Shown here: positions 1 through 6,942 of the stretch, in pieces
How positions within the stretch are numbered: the first letter of the stretch is position 1
Layout: each line of letters starts with the position of its first letter
DNA from: Peptoniphilus obesi ph1
Lineage (GTDB): Bacteria > Bacillota > Clostridia > Tissierellales > Peptoniphilaceae
DNA length: 56,423 nucleotides
Assembly (NCBI RefSeq): GCF_000311865.1
Contig: NZ_HE978583.1
Coordinates: forward strand, 88,342-144,764
Direction of reading: 5' to 3'
Position numbers and translations under genes: made by a program
Notes under the pieces: model-generated
Database searches by the model: none
Told to the model about the DNA's origin: nothing
What the model saw: only the letters and a program-made list of their open reading frames with translations

Positions 1-27
1 TTTTACACCTTGACAGTTCTGTATGTA

Positions 28-108
28 GAAAAAAATTGATTATACTAGAAATCCAAAACACTTCCTATCAAACTGTTGGATTTCCTTAACGTATAATCAA
101 TTTTTTTC
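28..108. repeat. Long hairpin H0 of mosaic copy 1
   Basis: The outer arms at 28-44 and 92-108 are a perfect 17-bp inverted repeat (GAAAAAAATTGATTATA). The inner arms at 48-56 and 76-84 are a perfect 9-bp inverted repeat (GAAATCCAA). The left spacer is CTA and the right one CTTAACG, with a 19-nt loop. The sequence is unlike the hairpins at the corresponding position in copies 2 and 3, but the architecture is the same. Confidence 0.85.
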
Positions 109-130
109 TTCTAGGATTAACTTACGGCTT

Positions 131-156
131 ATCTTATCGTAAATACGAATAGATAT
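131..156. repeat. Central palindrome of mosaic copy 1
   Basis: Stem TCGT/ACGA with loop AAAT, flanked by ATCT/AGAT. It matches the centres at 4618-4645 and 9882-9909, where the full palindrome ATATCT..TCGT..ACGA..AGATAT is present. Confidence 0.75.
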
Positions 157-171
157 GTTGGGACGATAATC

Positions 172-250
172 AAAAATAAAATATAGCCTAAAATCCATAA
201 CTCACTAACGTTCAAACAGATGGATTTCTTAACGGCTATATTTTATTTTT
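172..250. repeat. Long hairpin B of mosaic copy 1 (interior inverted relative to copies 2 and 3)
   Basis: The outer arms AAAAATAAAATATAGCC (172-188) and their complement (234-250) are perfect. The inner arms are AAATCCAT (191-198) and ATGGATTT (220-227). The TA spacer faces the central palindrome and the CTTAAC spacer faces away. In copies 2 and 3 the same interior lies the other way round relative to the central palindrome and hairpin A. Confidence 0.9.
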
Positions 251-340
251 GTAATGTGTTGTCAGTTAAGGAATTTTAATCTTTATGTAGAGTTTAGAAA
301 CAGATACAAGAAGCGTTAGGGTGTAATAAATGGGGGTTAA

Positions 341-385
341 GGGGGAAAACATGAGGGCGATTCGCAACGCCCTTCGTTTTCCCCC
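341..385. repeat. G-rich hairpin A of mosaic copy 1
   Basis: Outer stem GGGGGAAAAC (341-350) pairs with GTTTTCCCCC (376-385). Inner stem AGGGCG (354-359) pairs with CGCCCT (368-373) around the loop ATTCGCAA. GGGGTTAA precedes the stem. There is no U-tract, so this is not an ordinary terminator. Confidence 0.85.
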
Positions 386-519
386 TAGTTAATAAGTTGA
401 AATATAAATTAAAGTTGTGGTTAGAAGAACAGATTTCTACCTAAAGAAGTAAAGTTGAAACAAAAACCAACTTTCAAATTAAAAACAAAGTTTAGAAACA
501 AAAAATAAAAAGCCCTATT

Positions 520-760
520 TAGGGTCTGGGTCTGCTTTGCTTTTGGAGTGGGATAGTAAATTTTGAAGTGAGAATTTATTTTGAGTTTGGAATTTAATAT
601 TGGGGTGGGAATTTTAAGTTGAGTTAGAGTTATGAAATTGGAATAGGAATTTTAGTTTAAATAAGAGTTTTAAGGTTGAAATGAGAATTTAGGGTTGAGT
701 AAGTGCTTTAAAGTTGAGGTGGGGATTGTTTGGTAGGGGATAAAAGGAAACAGAAAATAA
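520..760. repeat. Degenerate low-complexity repeats downstream of the SLH gene
   Basis: The stretch repeats variants of GAATTTTAAGTTGAG and GTGGGAATTTTA every 20-25 bases with heavy drift. It lies between mosaic copy 1 and the SLH gene terminator. No coding potential is evident. Similar degenerate tracts adjoin the other mosaic copies. Confidence 0.5.
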
Positions 761-761
761 A

Positions 762-798
762 ATAAAAAAAGAAAACCCGGGAGTCTCCTCTCGGGTTT
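762..798 (-). terminator. Terminator of the SLH gene
   Basis: AAACCCG (773-779) pairs with CGGGTTT (792-798), with GGAG/CTCC pairing inside. On the minus strand the stem is followed by a T-rich run (762-772). Confidence 0.85.
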
Positions 799-831
799 AA
801 TCTTTTAATCCATCGATTTAAAATAAAACTA

Positions 832-3522
832 TTATTTTAAAGTAACTAGTGGATAAGCTATATCTATATCTGGTTCTACAGTTGCGTCTTGAGCTGTAAT
901 ATATCCAGCAGTTTTAGTAAGTTGTGCTTTTAAAGCTTTTGCTTCATCTGAAGTAAGATCTTTTAATTCATTATATTCAAAAGCTACTTTATTAAATTCT
1001 TGAGCTAATTTATTAAGTTCAGCTTGAGTAGTTAATTTCTTAATTTCTTCTTCTGAAGGTAATTTGTCAGCTTTTGCTTTAATTTCAGCTACTTTTGAAT
1101 CAGTTTCTTTACCTTTGATTTGTTTTTCTAATTTGTCTACAGCGTCTACATAAGGTTTGTTTTCCTTATATTTTGCTTTATCGCCTATAGTTAATCCATC
1201 AATAGCTTCATTAATCTTATCTAAATCTTTTTTAGCTTGTTTAAGATTTTTATCAGTTACTTTATCAGGATTGTATGCTTTGTCAGCTTTGTCAATTAAT
1301 GCTAGTAGAGCATCTAAATCATTAGCTTTTTCAGCTGGTTTAGCTAGAGCTTTACCATCATTTGATTCAAAGTTGAATGCAAAGTACATTCTGTTGTAGT
1401 CTTTGTCATAGTCTTTATCGTTAAATAGGAATTTAACGTTTCTGTCTATGTTTTCAGCTAATTTATCTGCATCAGCTTTAGCTACTTGGAATACTTCGAT
1501 TCCTGTACCAACTTTATCCCAGTTGCTGTATTGAACATCAATTGTTACAGTGTAAGGATAAGCTGTGTTGTTAACTTCTTTAACAATACCATTAGCAGTG
1601 TTACCTTGAACTGCTTTTAGTGTTGCTTGAATTGAATGAGAAGCATTGAATTTAGCAATTACATCTTTATTATCTCTTGGAAGAATTGATAAAGTATCAA
1701 TGTTATTGCTTATTTTCTTGTTGTGTTCATCATTTTCATATTGTAAGAAGTCGCCAACTCTTAGATCTTTGTATTGTTTAGCGTTAAAGATATCAGCATC
1801 TCCAACATGGATTGAAGATTCGTTACCAAATCTATCTTCTACAATGATGTTGTCATTGTCATGAAGTTCTTTAACTCTAACTACTGGGAAAACATCTGTA
1901 TCGCTATGATCAATTCTCTTTTCGATAATGTCATAGTTGTTGTTGTAAGATTCCCATTTTAATTCAATAACATCATATAGGTCACCATAGTTATATGGGA
2001 AGTGTGCAATGTTTTTGATGAATGATTGGTCTTTTAATACACCATCAGTGTCTTCAAGTGTTGCGTTTCCATTGTAAGCTGAATTGTGAACAACTCTTAG
2101 AACTTCGCCACCTTGATCTTTAGTTACAACGTTGAATACGATAACTTTAGCAGTTGCTTTACCATTGTCATATCCTTTAAGAGTTGCTTCATATGAATCT
2201 GAATCAAATCCTGCATATACGTTTGGTACAGCATATCCTGCTTGATAGTTTCTGAAACCAATTAGGCTTAGAGCTTCGTTGATTCCTTTAACTTCTCTCA
2301 TTTGGTTGTTAGCTGGGTTAGCTACATAAACTTTAGTGTTATCGTTGATTTTTAGTTTTTTAACTAATTCAACTTTTGCTTTTTCTTTTTTAGCTTTTGC
2401 AGCTTCTTTGTTTAAAACTTTGTAGAAGTTGATATCAGAAGCAGATGATCTGTTTGACTTAAGATCAAATGTTACATATCCTTCATAGTAAGCTTTAACA
2501 TCGTCGCTTGTGTTTTTAAGAGTTCCAATTGGAGTAACTCCAGTTTCTACAGTGTAGTCAGCTACGCCTTCCCATCTTGGGTTTTTACCAGCAGTATTTT
2601 CTGTTCTACCGATAGCCATTTCTTTAGGGTTACCTAGTTCAAGAATATGAGAAACTTCATTTTTGTCGTTAACCATAATTCTTACTAGAGAACCTAGATA
2701 GAAGTCTGGATCGTTAATATCTTTTACTTTAACGATATTTTTTCCATATTCACTTTCTTTGTAAGCTCCAACAAATACAGTATCTTTTGTGATAGTGTAA
2801 GTTTGTTTTTCAGAGTCTTGGTTAAGAACTAGTTTGTCATTTCTTAATGAAGAAAGAACACCAATTTTTTCGTTAGTTGGGAATCTCTTGAATTCAACCA
2901 TTTTGTAAAGTGCATTGTAAAGCATTGTGAATGCGTCTGCTCTGTTTGCAGCTGCTCCAGAGTTAGTTACATTAACATCATCAAGAATTCCTAATTGAGT
3001 TGCCCATGTCATCCATTGAGTTGCCCAATTTTTGTTAGCTTCTTTTGCCATGTCAGCAGTTAAATCTTCTTTAACTAATACAACTAACATTTTTGCAAGT
3101 TCTGCATAAGTTACGTCGTTTTCACCTTTAAATGTTCCATCTGGATAACCATTTAACATTGGTAGGTTATTAGCTTTTGATGGTACTGTTGAACCAACTG
3201 AAATAACTCCGTTTGCCCAGTATTCAGCGTTTACATCTGAATATAATTGCATAGCACCTTGAAGTTTTTCTGCAAGTTCTTTGTTACCATTAGCATAAAC
3301 TAATAATTTAGTAATTTCGGATCTTTTGATATTTTTATCATATCCGTAGTCTCCATCGCCATAGCCTTCAACGAATTTTTTGTCGATTACGTATTGGATT
3401 TTGTTATCTTTTCCAACTACTTTTTCAACTTTTTCAGTTTTAGCTTCTTCGGCGAAGACAGTTGTGAATGTTCCTAGTACCATTACAAGTGCAAGTACTA
3501 GAGATAAAATTTTCTTGTTCAT
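832..3522 (-). CDS. Secreted S-layer homology (SLH) domain surface protein
   Basis: This 896-residue protein has a clear signal peptide with a hydrophobic core at residues 5-22 and probable cleavage after VFA (residue 24). Three SLH-like segments follow at about 42-85, 90-150 and 160-212, recognisable by GYPDGTFKG and the helix that follows it. SLH repeats of this kind anchor proteins non-covalently to pyruvylated secondary wall polymers. The middle (220-730) is a beta-rich region I cannot assign. The C-terminus (about 735-885) is Lys/Asp-rich and helical, possibly coiled coil or FIVAR-like. The start follows AGGAGG with good spacing. The gene stands alone, with its own long leader and terminator, and is framed by mosaic repeat copies 1 and 2. 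Its exact function is unknown; a major surface-layer protein is plausible. Confidence 0.85.
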   Translation of the reverse strand: MNKKILSLVLALVMVLGTFTTVFAEEAKTEKVEKVVGKDNKIQYVIDKKFVEGYGDGDYGYDKNIKRSEITKLLVYANGNKELAEKLQGAMQLYSDVNAEYWANGVISVGSTVPSKANNLPMLNGYPDGTFKGENDVTYAELAKMLVVLVKEDLTADMAKEANKNWATQWMTWATQLGILDDVNVTNSGAAANRADAFTMLYNALYKMVEFKRFPTNEKIGVLSSLRNDKLVLNQDSEKQTYTITKDTVFVGAYKESEYGKNIVKVKDINDPDFYLGSLVRIMVNDKNEVSHILELGNPKEMAIGRTENTAGKNPRWEGVADYTVETGVTPIGTLKNTSDDVKAYYEGYVTFDLKSNRSSASDINFYKVLNKEAAKAKKEKAKVELVKKLKINDNTKVYVANPANNQMREVKGINEALSLIGFRNYQAGYAVPNVYAGFDSDSYEATLKGYDNGKATAKVIVFNVVTKDQGGEVLRVVHNSAYNGNATLEDTDGVLKDQSFIKNIAHFPYNYGDLYDVIELKWESYNNNYDIIEKRIDHSDTDVFPVVRVKELHDNDNIIVEDRFGNESSIHVGDADIFNAKQYKDLRVGDFLQYENDEHNKKISNNIDTLSILPRDNKDVIAKFNASHSIQATLKAVQGNTANGIVKEVNNTAYPYTVTIDVQYSNWDKVGTGIEVFQVAKADADKLAENIDRNVKFLFNDKDYDKDYNRMYFAFNFESNDGKALAKPAEKANDLDALLALIDKADKAYNPDKVTDKNLKQAKKDLDKINEAIDGLTIGDKAKYKENKPYVDAVDKLEKQIKGKETDSKVAEIKAKADKLPSEEEIKKLTTQAELNKLAQEFNKVAFEYNELKDLTSDEAKALKAQLTKTAGYITAQDATVEPDIDIAYPLVTLK

Positions 3523-3700
3523 CTTGTCTTACGACCTCCTTAAAATTTTTGTAGACCTACAAAAGTCTTAACTTTTGTCGCTGCACGAATATGCAGCTAG
3601 AGGTGACAAGTAAAAATTACTCATGCACTAAAATAATATTTAATTGTCATTGTTCCTCCTGTGTTATTATTATACACTAAATGCCTTTAAAGTAAAATTA
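3523..3700 (-). promoter_or_regulatory. Promoter and long structured leader of the SLH gene
   Basis: A -10 TATAAT lies at 3669-3674 (minus strand), with a weak -35 near 3692-3697. The transcript would carry a leader of about 140 nt. Foldable elements in it are GCTGCA/TGCAGC (near 3581-3598), ACAAAAGT/ACTTTTGT (near 3558-3577) and a CTACAAAA palindrome near 3550. Long stable leaders are typical of highly expressed surface-layer genes, so mRNA stabilisation is an inference. Confidence 0.6.
3621..3650 (-). CDS. Possible 9-residue upstream leader ORF of the SLH gene
   Basis: AGGAGG, spaced 4 nt from ATG, precedes an ORF encoding MTIKYYFSA followed by TGA. It sits in the leader between the -10 box and the SLH start. 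The ribosome site is as strong as that of the main gene, which argues for real initiation, but nine codons is too short for coding statistics. Confidence 0.4.
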   Translation of the reverse strand: MTIKYYFSA

Positions 3701-4200
3701 CAGTTGTATTACAAAAGTTAAATTTTTACTTTTTTGTAACTTTTCTGTATTTTGCCTTGTTTTTAAGCTTTCCCTTTTTGGGATTTTTACTTTTGCCACA
3801 TTTTTGTAATATTGTTTTTGCGTTTTGTTTTGCAATTTGATTTTTGTTTTGCAATTGCATTCGCTTTTTCAAATTGCCTTTTGTCTTTTGTGTTTTTAGT
3901 CTACTTTAAATATTATAGCGGAATTAGGTTTTTTTTCAAACTTTTGAATTAAAGTTTATAAAATTTTGTTTTTATATTTGTATACATACTTGTCTTTTAA
4001 TTGCAAAGTTGTTGTGTGTTTTGGCTTTGCTTTTTGTTTCTAAAGTTGTTTTTCAGTTTTAAATTTATTCTGTATTTCAGCTTTACTTCTTTGTTTCTAA
4101 AGTTGTTTTTCAGTTGCAATTTTATTTTAAATTTCAATTTTACTTCTTTATATATGAAGTTATTATTCAAATCCCAGCTTTATTATAAATTTTAAATATT
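3701..4200. repeat. T-rich degenerate repeat tract leading into mosaic copy 2
   Basis: This is low-complexity T-rich sequence. TTTGCAATT-type repeats occur near 3826-3860, and two or three degenerate units built on TTACTTCTTTGTTTCTAAAG plus CAGTTGCAATTTTATT occur at about 4010-4170. The reverse complement of the same unit is found at about 10380-10500 beside copy 3, so the tract belongs to the repeat system. No supported gene. Confidence 0.5.
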
Positions 4201-4210
4201 ATTTATTTAG

Positions 4211-4244
4211 GAGGGAAAATTAGGACGTCCCGATATTTTCTCTC
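4211..4244. repeat. Hairpin E of mosaic copy 2
   Basis: GAGGGAAAAT (4211-4220) pairs with ATTTTCTCTC (4235-4244) around the perfect 8-base palindrome GGACGTCC (4223-4230). It is preceded by TTTAGGAG. Confidence 0.65.
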
Positions 4245-4381
4245 TTTTTATATATTTATGTGTGTATAAATATATCTGTTAAATCTAAACTTATTTTAAA
4301 TTTCTAATTTATATATTTTTTATTTTTATATTTCATAACATCATTTCACAATCAAAACTTTTATTTCAAAATTTTCTTAAA

Positions 4382-4425
4382 GGGGAGAGATAAGGGCGTT
4401 GCGATTCGCCCTTTAATCTCTCCCC
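4382..4425. repeat. G-rich hairpin D of mosaic copy 2
   Basis: Outer stem GGGGAGAGAT (4382-4391) pairs with ATCTCTCCCC (4416-4425). Inner stem AGGGCG (4393-4398) pairs with CGCCCT (4407-4412). It is followed by TTAACCCC, the complement of the GGGGTTAA that flanks hairpin A. Confidence 0.85.
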
Positions 4426-4513
4426 TTAACCCCTCTCGATAATCCCTAACGCTTTACACATCTGTTTCTAAACTGTATTAGATGATTTTAGCTATTTAAT
4501 ATACAACTCATTA

Positions 4514-4603
4514 CAAAAAGCAGACATCCTAAAAATTTCGAACTCGCTTCGCTTTCGCTCAGCTCAAACACAAAATTTTTTTAACGGATGTCTTTACTTT
4601 TTG
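4514..4603. repeat. Long hairpin C of mosaic copy 2
   Basis: CAAAAAGCAGACATCC (4514-4529) pairs with GGATGTCTTTACTTTTTG (4586-4603), which has two extra bases. The inner AT-rich arms are AAAAATTT and AAATTTTT. The TA side faces away from the centre and the TTAAC side faces the centre. The loop is CG-rich (repeats of TCGCTT/CGCTC). Confidence 0.8.
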
Positions 4604-4617
4604 CTCGTTCTCACGGG

Positions 4618-4645
4618 ATATCTCTTCGTATTTACGATAAGATAT
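4618..4645. repeat. Central palindrome of mosaic copy 2
   Basis: ATATCT/AGATAT outer and TCGT/ACGA inner arms with a 4-nt loop. Hairpins C and B lie on either side. Confidence 0.8.
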
Positions 4646-4659
4646 GTTGTCAGCTAACC

Positions 4660-4738
4660 AAAAATAAAATATAGCCGTTAAGAAATCCATCTGTTTGAAC
4701 GTTAGTGAGTTATGGATTTTAGGCTATATTTTATTTTT
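4660..4738. repeat. Long hairpin B of mosaic copy 2
   Basis: Outer arms AAAAATAAAATATAGCC (4660-4676) and complement (4722-4738). The GTTAAG spacer faces the central palindrome and TA faces away. This is the opposite of copy 1, although both outer arms and both flanks match. Confidence 0.9.
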
Positions 4739-4828
4739 GTAATGTGATGTCAGTTAAGGAATTTAAATCTTTATGTAGAGTATATAAACAGATACAAGAA
4801 GCGTTAGGGTGTAATAAATGGGGGTTAA

Positions 4829-4873
4829 GGGGGAAAACATGAGGGCGATTCGCAACGCCCTTCGTTTTCCCCC
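4829..4873. repeat. G-rich hairpin A of mosaic copy 2
   Basis: Identical in structure and nearly in sequence to 341-385: GGGGGAAAAC/GTTTTCCCCC around AGGGCG/CGCCCT. Confidence 0.85.
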
Positions 4874-4999
4874 TAATTAATAAGCTGAAATATAGTTGAA
4901 GTTGTGGTTAGAAGAATAGATTTAAATTTAAGGAAGAAATGTAGAAATACAAAACAAGATTCAATTGAAGAAAAAGTTTAGATTTTAAATAAAAAATAA

Positions 5000-5037
5000 A
5001 AAAAAGAATATAAACTCACTTAGGCGAGCTTATATTC
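5000..5037 (-). terminator. Terminator of the UPF0237-UPF0210 operon
   Basis: GAATATAA (5006-5013) pairs with TTATATTC (5030-5037), with CTC/GAG pairing inside. On the minus strand the stem runs into eight or more Ts. It lies about 115 nt beyond the stop. Confidence 0.75.
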
Positions 5038-5153
5038 CATAATAAATATTAATTAATAAATATAAATATAAAAATCAATTTCTTCTTATATATATGAAGA
5101 TAAATAATTTTTAATTTTTTTCAAAAAAATTTAAATAAAAATACTTTTTATTT

Positions 5154-6509
5154 TTAATTTTTAAATGAATGTATTGGCGCAGGTATCAATCCTTTTCTTT
5201 CTATAAATCTATCTGCTTTATTATCTCCTATGTCCATGATTGGTGCATAGCCTAATAGTCCGCCGAATTCTGCTTGGTCGCCTACTTTTTTGCCTACTAC
5301 TGGGATTACTCTTACTGCTGTTGTTTTGTTGTTTATTACTCCGATTGCTGCTTCGTCTGCTATTATGGCTGATATGGTTTCTTTTGGTGTATCGCCTGGA
5401 ATGGCTATCATGTCTAGTCCTACTGAGCAGACTGATGTCATGGCTTCTAGTTTATCGAAGCTTAGGTGTCCTGATCTTACTGCTGATATCATGCCTTCGT
5501 CTTCTGAGACTGGGATGAAGGCTCCTGATAGTCCGCCGACGTGGGATGATGCCATGATGCCGCCTTTTTTTACTGCGTCGTTTAATAGGGCTAGGGCTGC
5601 TGTTGTTCCGTGGCCTCCTACTGTATCGATTCCTATTTCTTCTAGTATTCTTGCTACTGAGTCGCCTACTGCTGGGGTTGGTGCTAGGGATAGATCGATT
5701 ATGCCGAAGTTTGTGTCTAGTCTTTTTGATACTTCTCTTCCGACTAGTTCGCCCATTCTTGAGATTTTGAAGGAGGTTTTTTTGATTGTTTCTGCTACTT
5801 CATCGAAGCTTTTTCCTCTTACTTTTTCTAGGGCTTTTTTTACTACTCCGGGACCTGAGATGCCGACGTTGATTGTTGTGTCTGATTCTCCTACTCCGTG
5901 GAAGGCTCCTGCCATAAAGGGGTTATCTTCTACTGCGTTTGCAAATACGACTAGTTTTGCACAGCCGATTGAGTCTTGGTCTTTTGTTTTTTCTGCTAAT
6001 TCTTTTATTTTTCCGCCCATCATTGCTACTGCTTCCATGTTGATTCCTGTTTTACTTGAGCCGACGTTTACTGATGAGCAAACGTAGTCTGTTTGGGAGA
6101 GTGCATTTGGGATCGAGTTTATTAATCTTATATCAGATTTATTAAATCCTTTATGTACTAGGGCTGAGAATCCTCCGACGAAGTCTACTCCGACTTCTTT
6201 TGCGACTTTGTCTAGGGTTTTTGCATAGCTTGTGTAGTCTTCTAGGTCTGTTGCTGCTGCTATTAGTGAGATTGGTGTTACGGATATTCTGTTGTTTATT
6301 ATTGGTATGCCGTAGAGTTTTGAGACTGAGTTTGTTGTTTCTACTAGTTTGTCTGCGCATTTGATCATTTTGTCGTAGATTTTTTTGTTGGCGATTTCTG
6401 GGTCTTTGTCTATGCAATCTAGTAGTGAGATGCCCATGGTTACTGTTCTTATGTCTAGGTGCTCTTGTTCTAGCATTCTGATTGTTTCTAGTATTTTTTT
6501 GTTGTCCAT
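5154..6509 (-). CDS. UPF0210 / DUF711 (PFL-like) family protein
   Basis: The 451-residue protein matches the conserved UPF0210 (DUF711) family, often labelled 'PFL family protein'. It is full length for that family (about 450). Gly-rich conserved stretches are visible, such as [19 protein letters not shown] (about 205-225), [13 protein letters not shown] (about 297-310) and [20 protein letters not shown] (about 323-343). The name reflects distant resemblance to pyruvate formate-lyase; the reaction is not known to me. It lies 33 nt downstream of an ACT-domain gene, a pairing widely conserved in Firmicutes and archaea and suggestive of ligand-regulated function. The start follows AGGAGA. Confidence 0.9.
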   Translation of the reverse strand: MDNKKILETIRMLEQEHLDIRTVTMGISLLDCIDKDPEIANKKIYDKMIKCADKLVETTNSVSKLYGIPIINNRISVTPISLIAAATDLEDYTSYAKTLDKVAKEVGVDFVGGFSALVHKGFNKSDIRLINSIPNALSQTDYVCSSVNVGSSKTGINMEAVAMMGGKIKELAEKTKDQDSIGCAKLVVFANAVEDNPFMAGAFHGVGESDTTINVGISGPGVVKKALEKVRGKSFDEVAETIKKTSFKISRMGELVGREVSKRLDTNFGIIDLSLAPTPAVGDSVARILEEIGIDTVGGHGTTAALALLNDAVKKGGIMASSHVGGLSGAFIPVSEDEGMISAVRSGHLSFDKLEAMTSVCSVGLDMIAIPGDTPKETISAIIADEAAIGVINNKTTAVRVIPVVGKKVGDQAEFGGLLGYAPIMDIGDNKADRFIERKGLIPAPIHSFKN

Positions 6510-6542
6510 AGTTTTACTTTCTCCTTGTCTTAGATTTTTATC

Positions 6543-6812
6543 TTAGATTTGGTGCATGGCATCGAAGATGTCTTGGTGTTGAATTTTGATGTCCATGCCG
6601 ATTTCTTTTCCGAGTTTATCGAAGGCTTCTACTATTTGGTCGAAGTCTTCTTTGCTTTTTGATAAGTCGATTAGCATTACCATGGTAAAGTATTTATCCA
6701 TTACTGTTTGGGATATATCTATTATATTTAGGTTAAATTTTTCCATTAGTCCTGTTACTTTATGTACGATTCCGATTTTGTCTGCTCCTATTATTGTTAT
6801 TACTGCTTTCAT
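6543..6812 (-). CDS. UPF0237 ACT-domain protein
   Basis: This 89-residue protein is essentially one ACT domain. It begins MKAVITIIGADKIGIVHKV and continues with NLNIIDISQTVMDKYFTMVML, the classic fold segments of the UPF0237/GcvR-like group. ACT domains usually bind small ligands, often amino acids, and regulate a partner. The start at 6812 was chosen because AGGAGG lies 6 nt upstream; a longer in-frame reading from 6890 lacks a ribosome site and has low-complexity sequence. It is first in an operon with the UPF0210 gene, so it probably senses the ligand that controls that protein. Confidence 0.9.
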   Translation of the reverse strand: MKAVITIIGADKIGIVHKVTGLMEKFNLNIIDISQTVMDKYFTMVMLIDLSKSKEDFDQIVEAFDKLGKEIGMDIKIQHQDIFDAMHQI

Positions 6813-6916
6813 TTTGTCCTCCTTTATTTTATGTTTATTTTTATTAATGTTATTATATATATTATAGTGTTTTGTTTTTAAGTAAAGCAATATTTATATT
6901 TATATTAATTGTAGTG

Positions 6917-6922
6917 TATAAT
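6917..6922 (+). promoter_or_regulatory. -10 box of etfBA
   Basis: TATAAT lies 21 nt before the etfB start, preceded by an AT-rich poor -35. The divergent UPF0237 gene has its own TATAAT in the same 130-bp gap. Confidence 0.5.
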
Positions 6923-6942
6923 TATAGTAATAGGAGGTATTT

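Larger units (their letters stand above)
1..480. repeat. Mosaic hairpin element, copy 1 (left part cut by the window edge)
   Basis: This gene-free stretch holds, from left to right, a long hairpin (28-108), a small central palindrome (131-156), a second long hairpin (172-250), the conserved box GTTTAGAAACAGAT (292-305) with GCGTTAGGG (313-321), and a G-rich hairpin (341-385). The order from the central palindrome rightwards matches copy 2 (4618-4935) in direct orientation and copy 3 (9605-9909) in reverse complement. The similarity continues through GTTGTGGTTAGAAGAA (414-429). No ORF or transposase lies inside. I do not recognise the family. Confidence 0.85.
4201..4935. repeat. Mosaic hairpin element, copy 2 (complete)
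   Basis: The order is hairpin E (4211-4244), hairpin D (4382-4425), the box CCCTAACGCTTT with ATCTGTTTCTAAAC (4447-4474), hairpin C (4514-4603), central palindrome (4618-4645), hairpin B (4660-4738), the box AAACAGAT..GCGTTAGGG (4787-4809) and hairpin A (4829-4873). Modules point outward from the centre on both sides. The whole block is nearly the reverse complement of 9605-10320. Together the two copies form an inverted repeat pair about 5.4 kb apart. Confidence 0.9.

Noticed and set aside
172-250. Hairpin modules as integron attC sites, because of GTTAAG/CTTAAC and GCGTTAGGG motifs
   Set aside because: attC core sites require RYYYAAC and GTTRRRY with extrahelical bases in a defined layout. 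The motifs here do not fit the consensus, and no integrase or gene cassettes are visible.
341-385. G-rich hairpin A as a rho-independent terminator
   Set aside because: No U-tract follows on either strand, and no gene ends nearby in two of the three copies.
3720-3760. WalR box upstream of the SLH gene (TGTAAC-N5-TGTATT)
   Set aside because: The second half-site departs from TGTWAH at a key base and lies in T-rich low-complexity DNA where near-matches are expected.
5290-6087. Long plus-strand reading frame opposite the UPF0210 gene
   Set aside because: It is the antisense shadow of a well-conserved gene, has no ribosome site, and its sequence is the Ser/Thr-rich pattern typical of reversed low-GC coding DNA.
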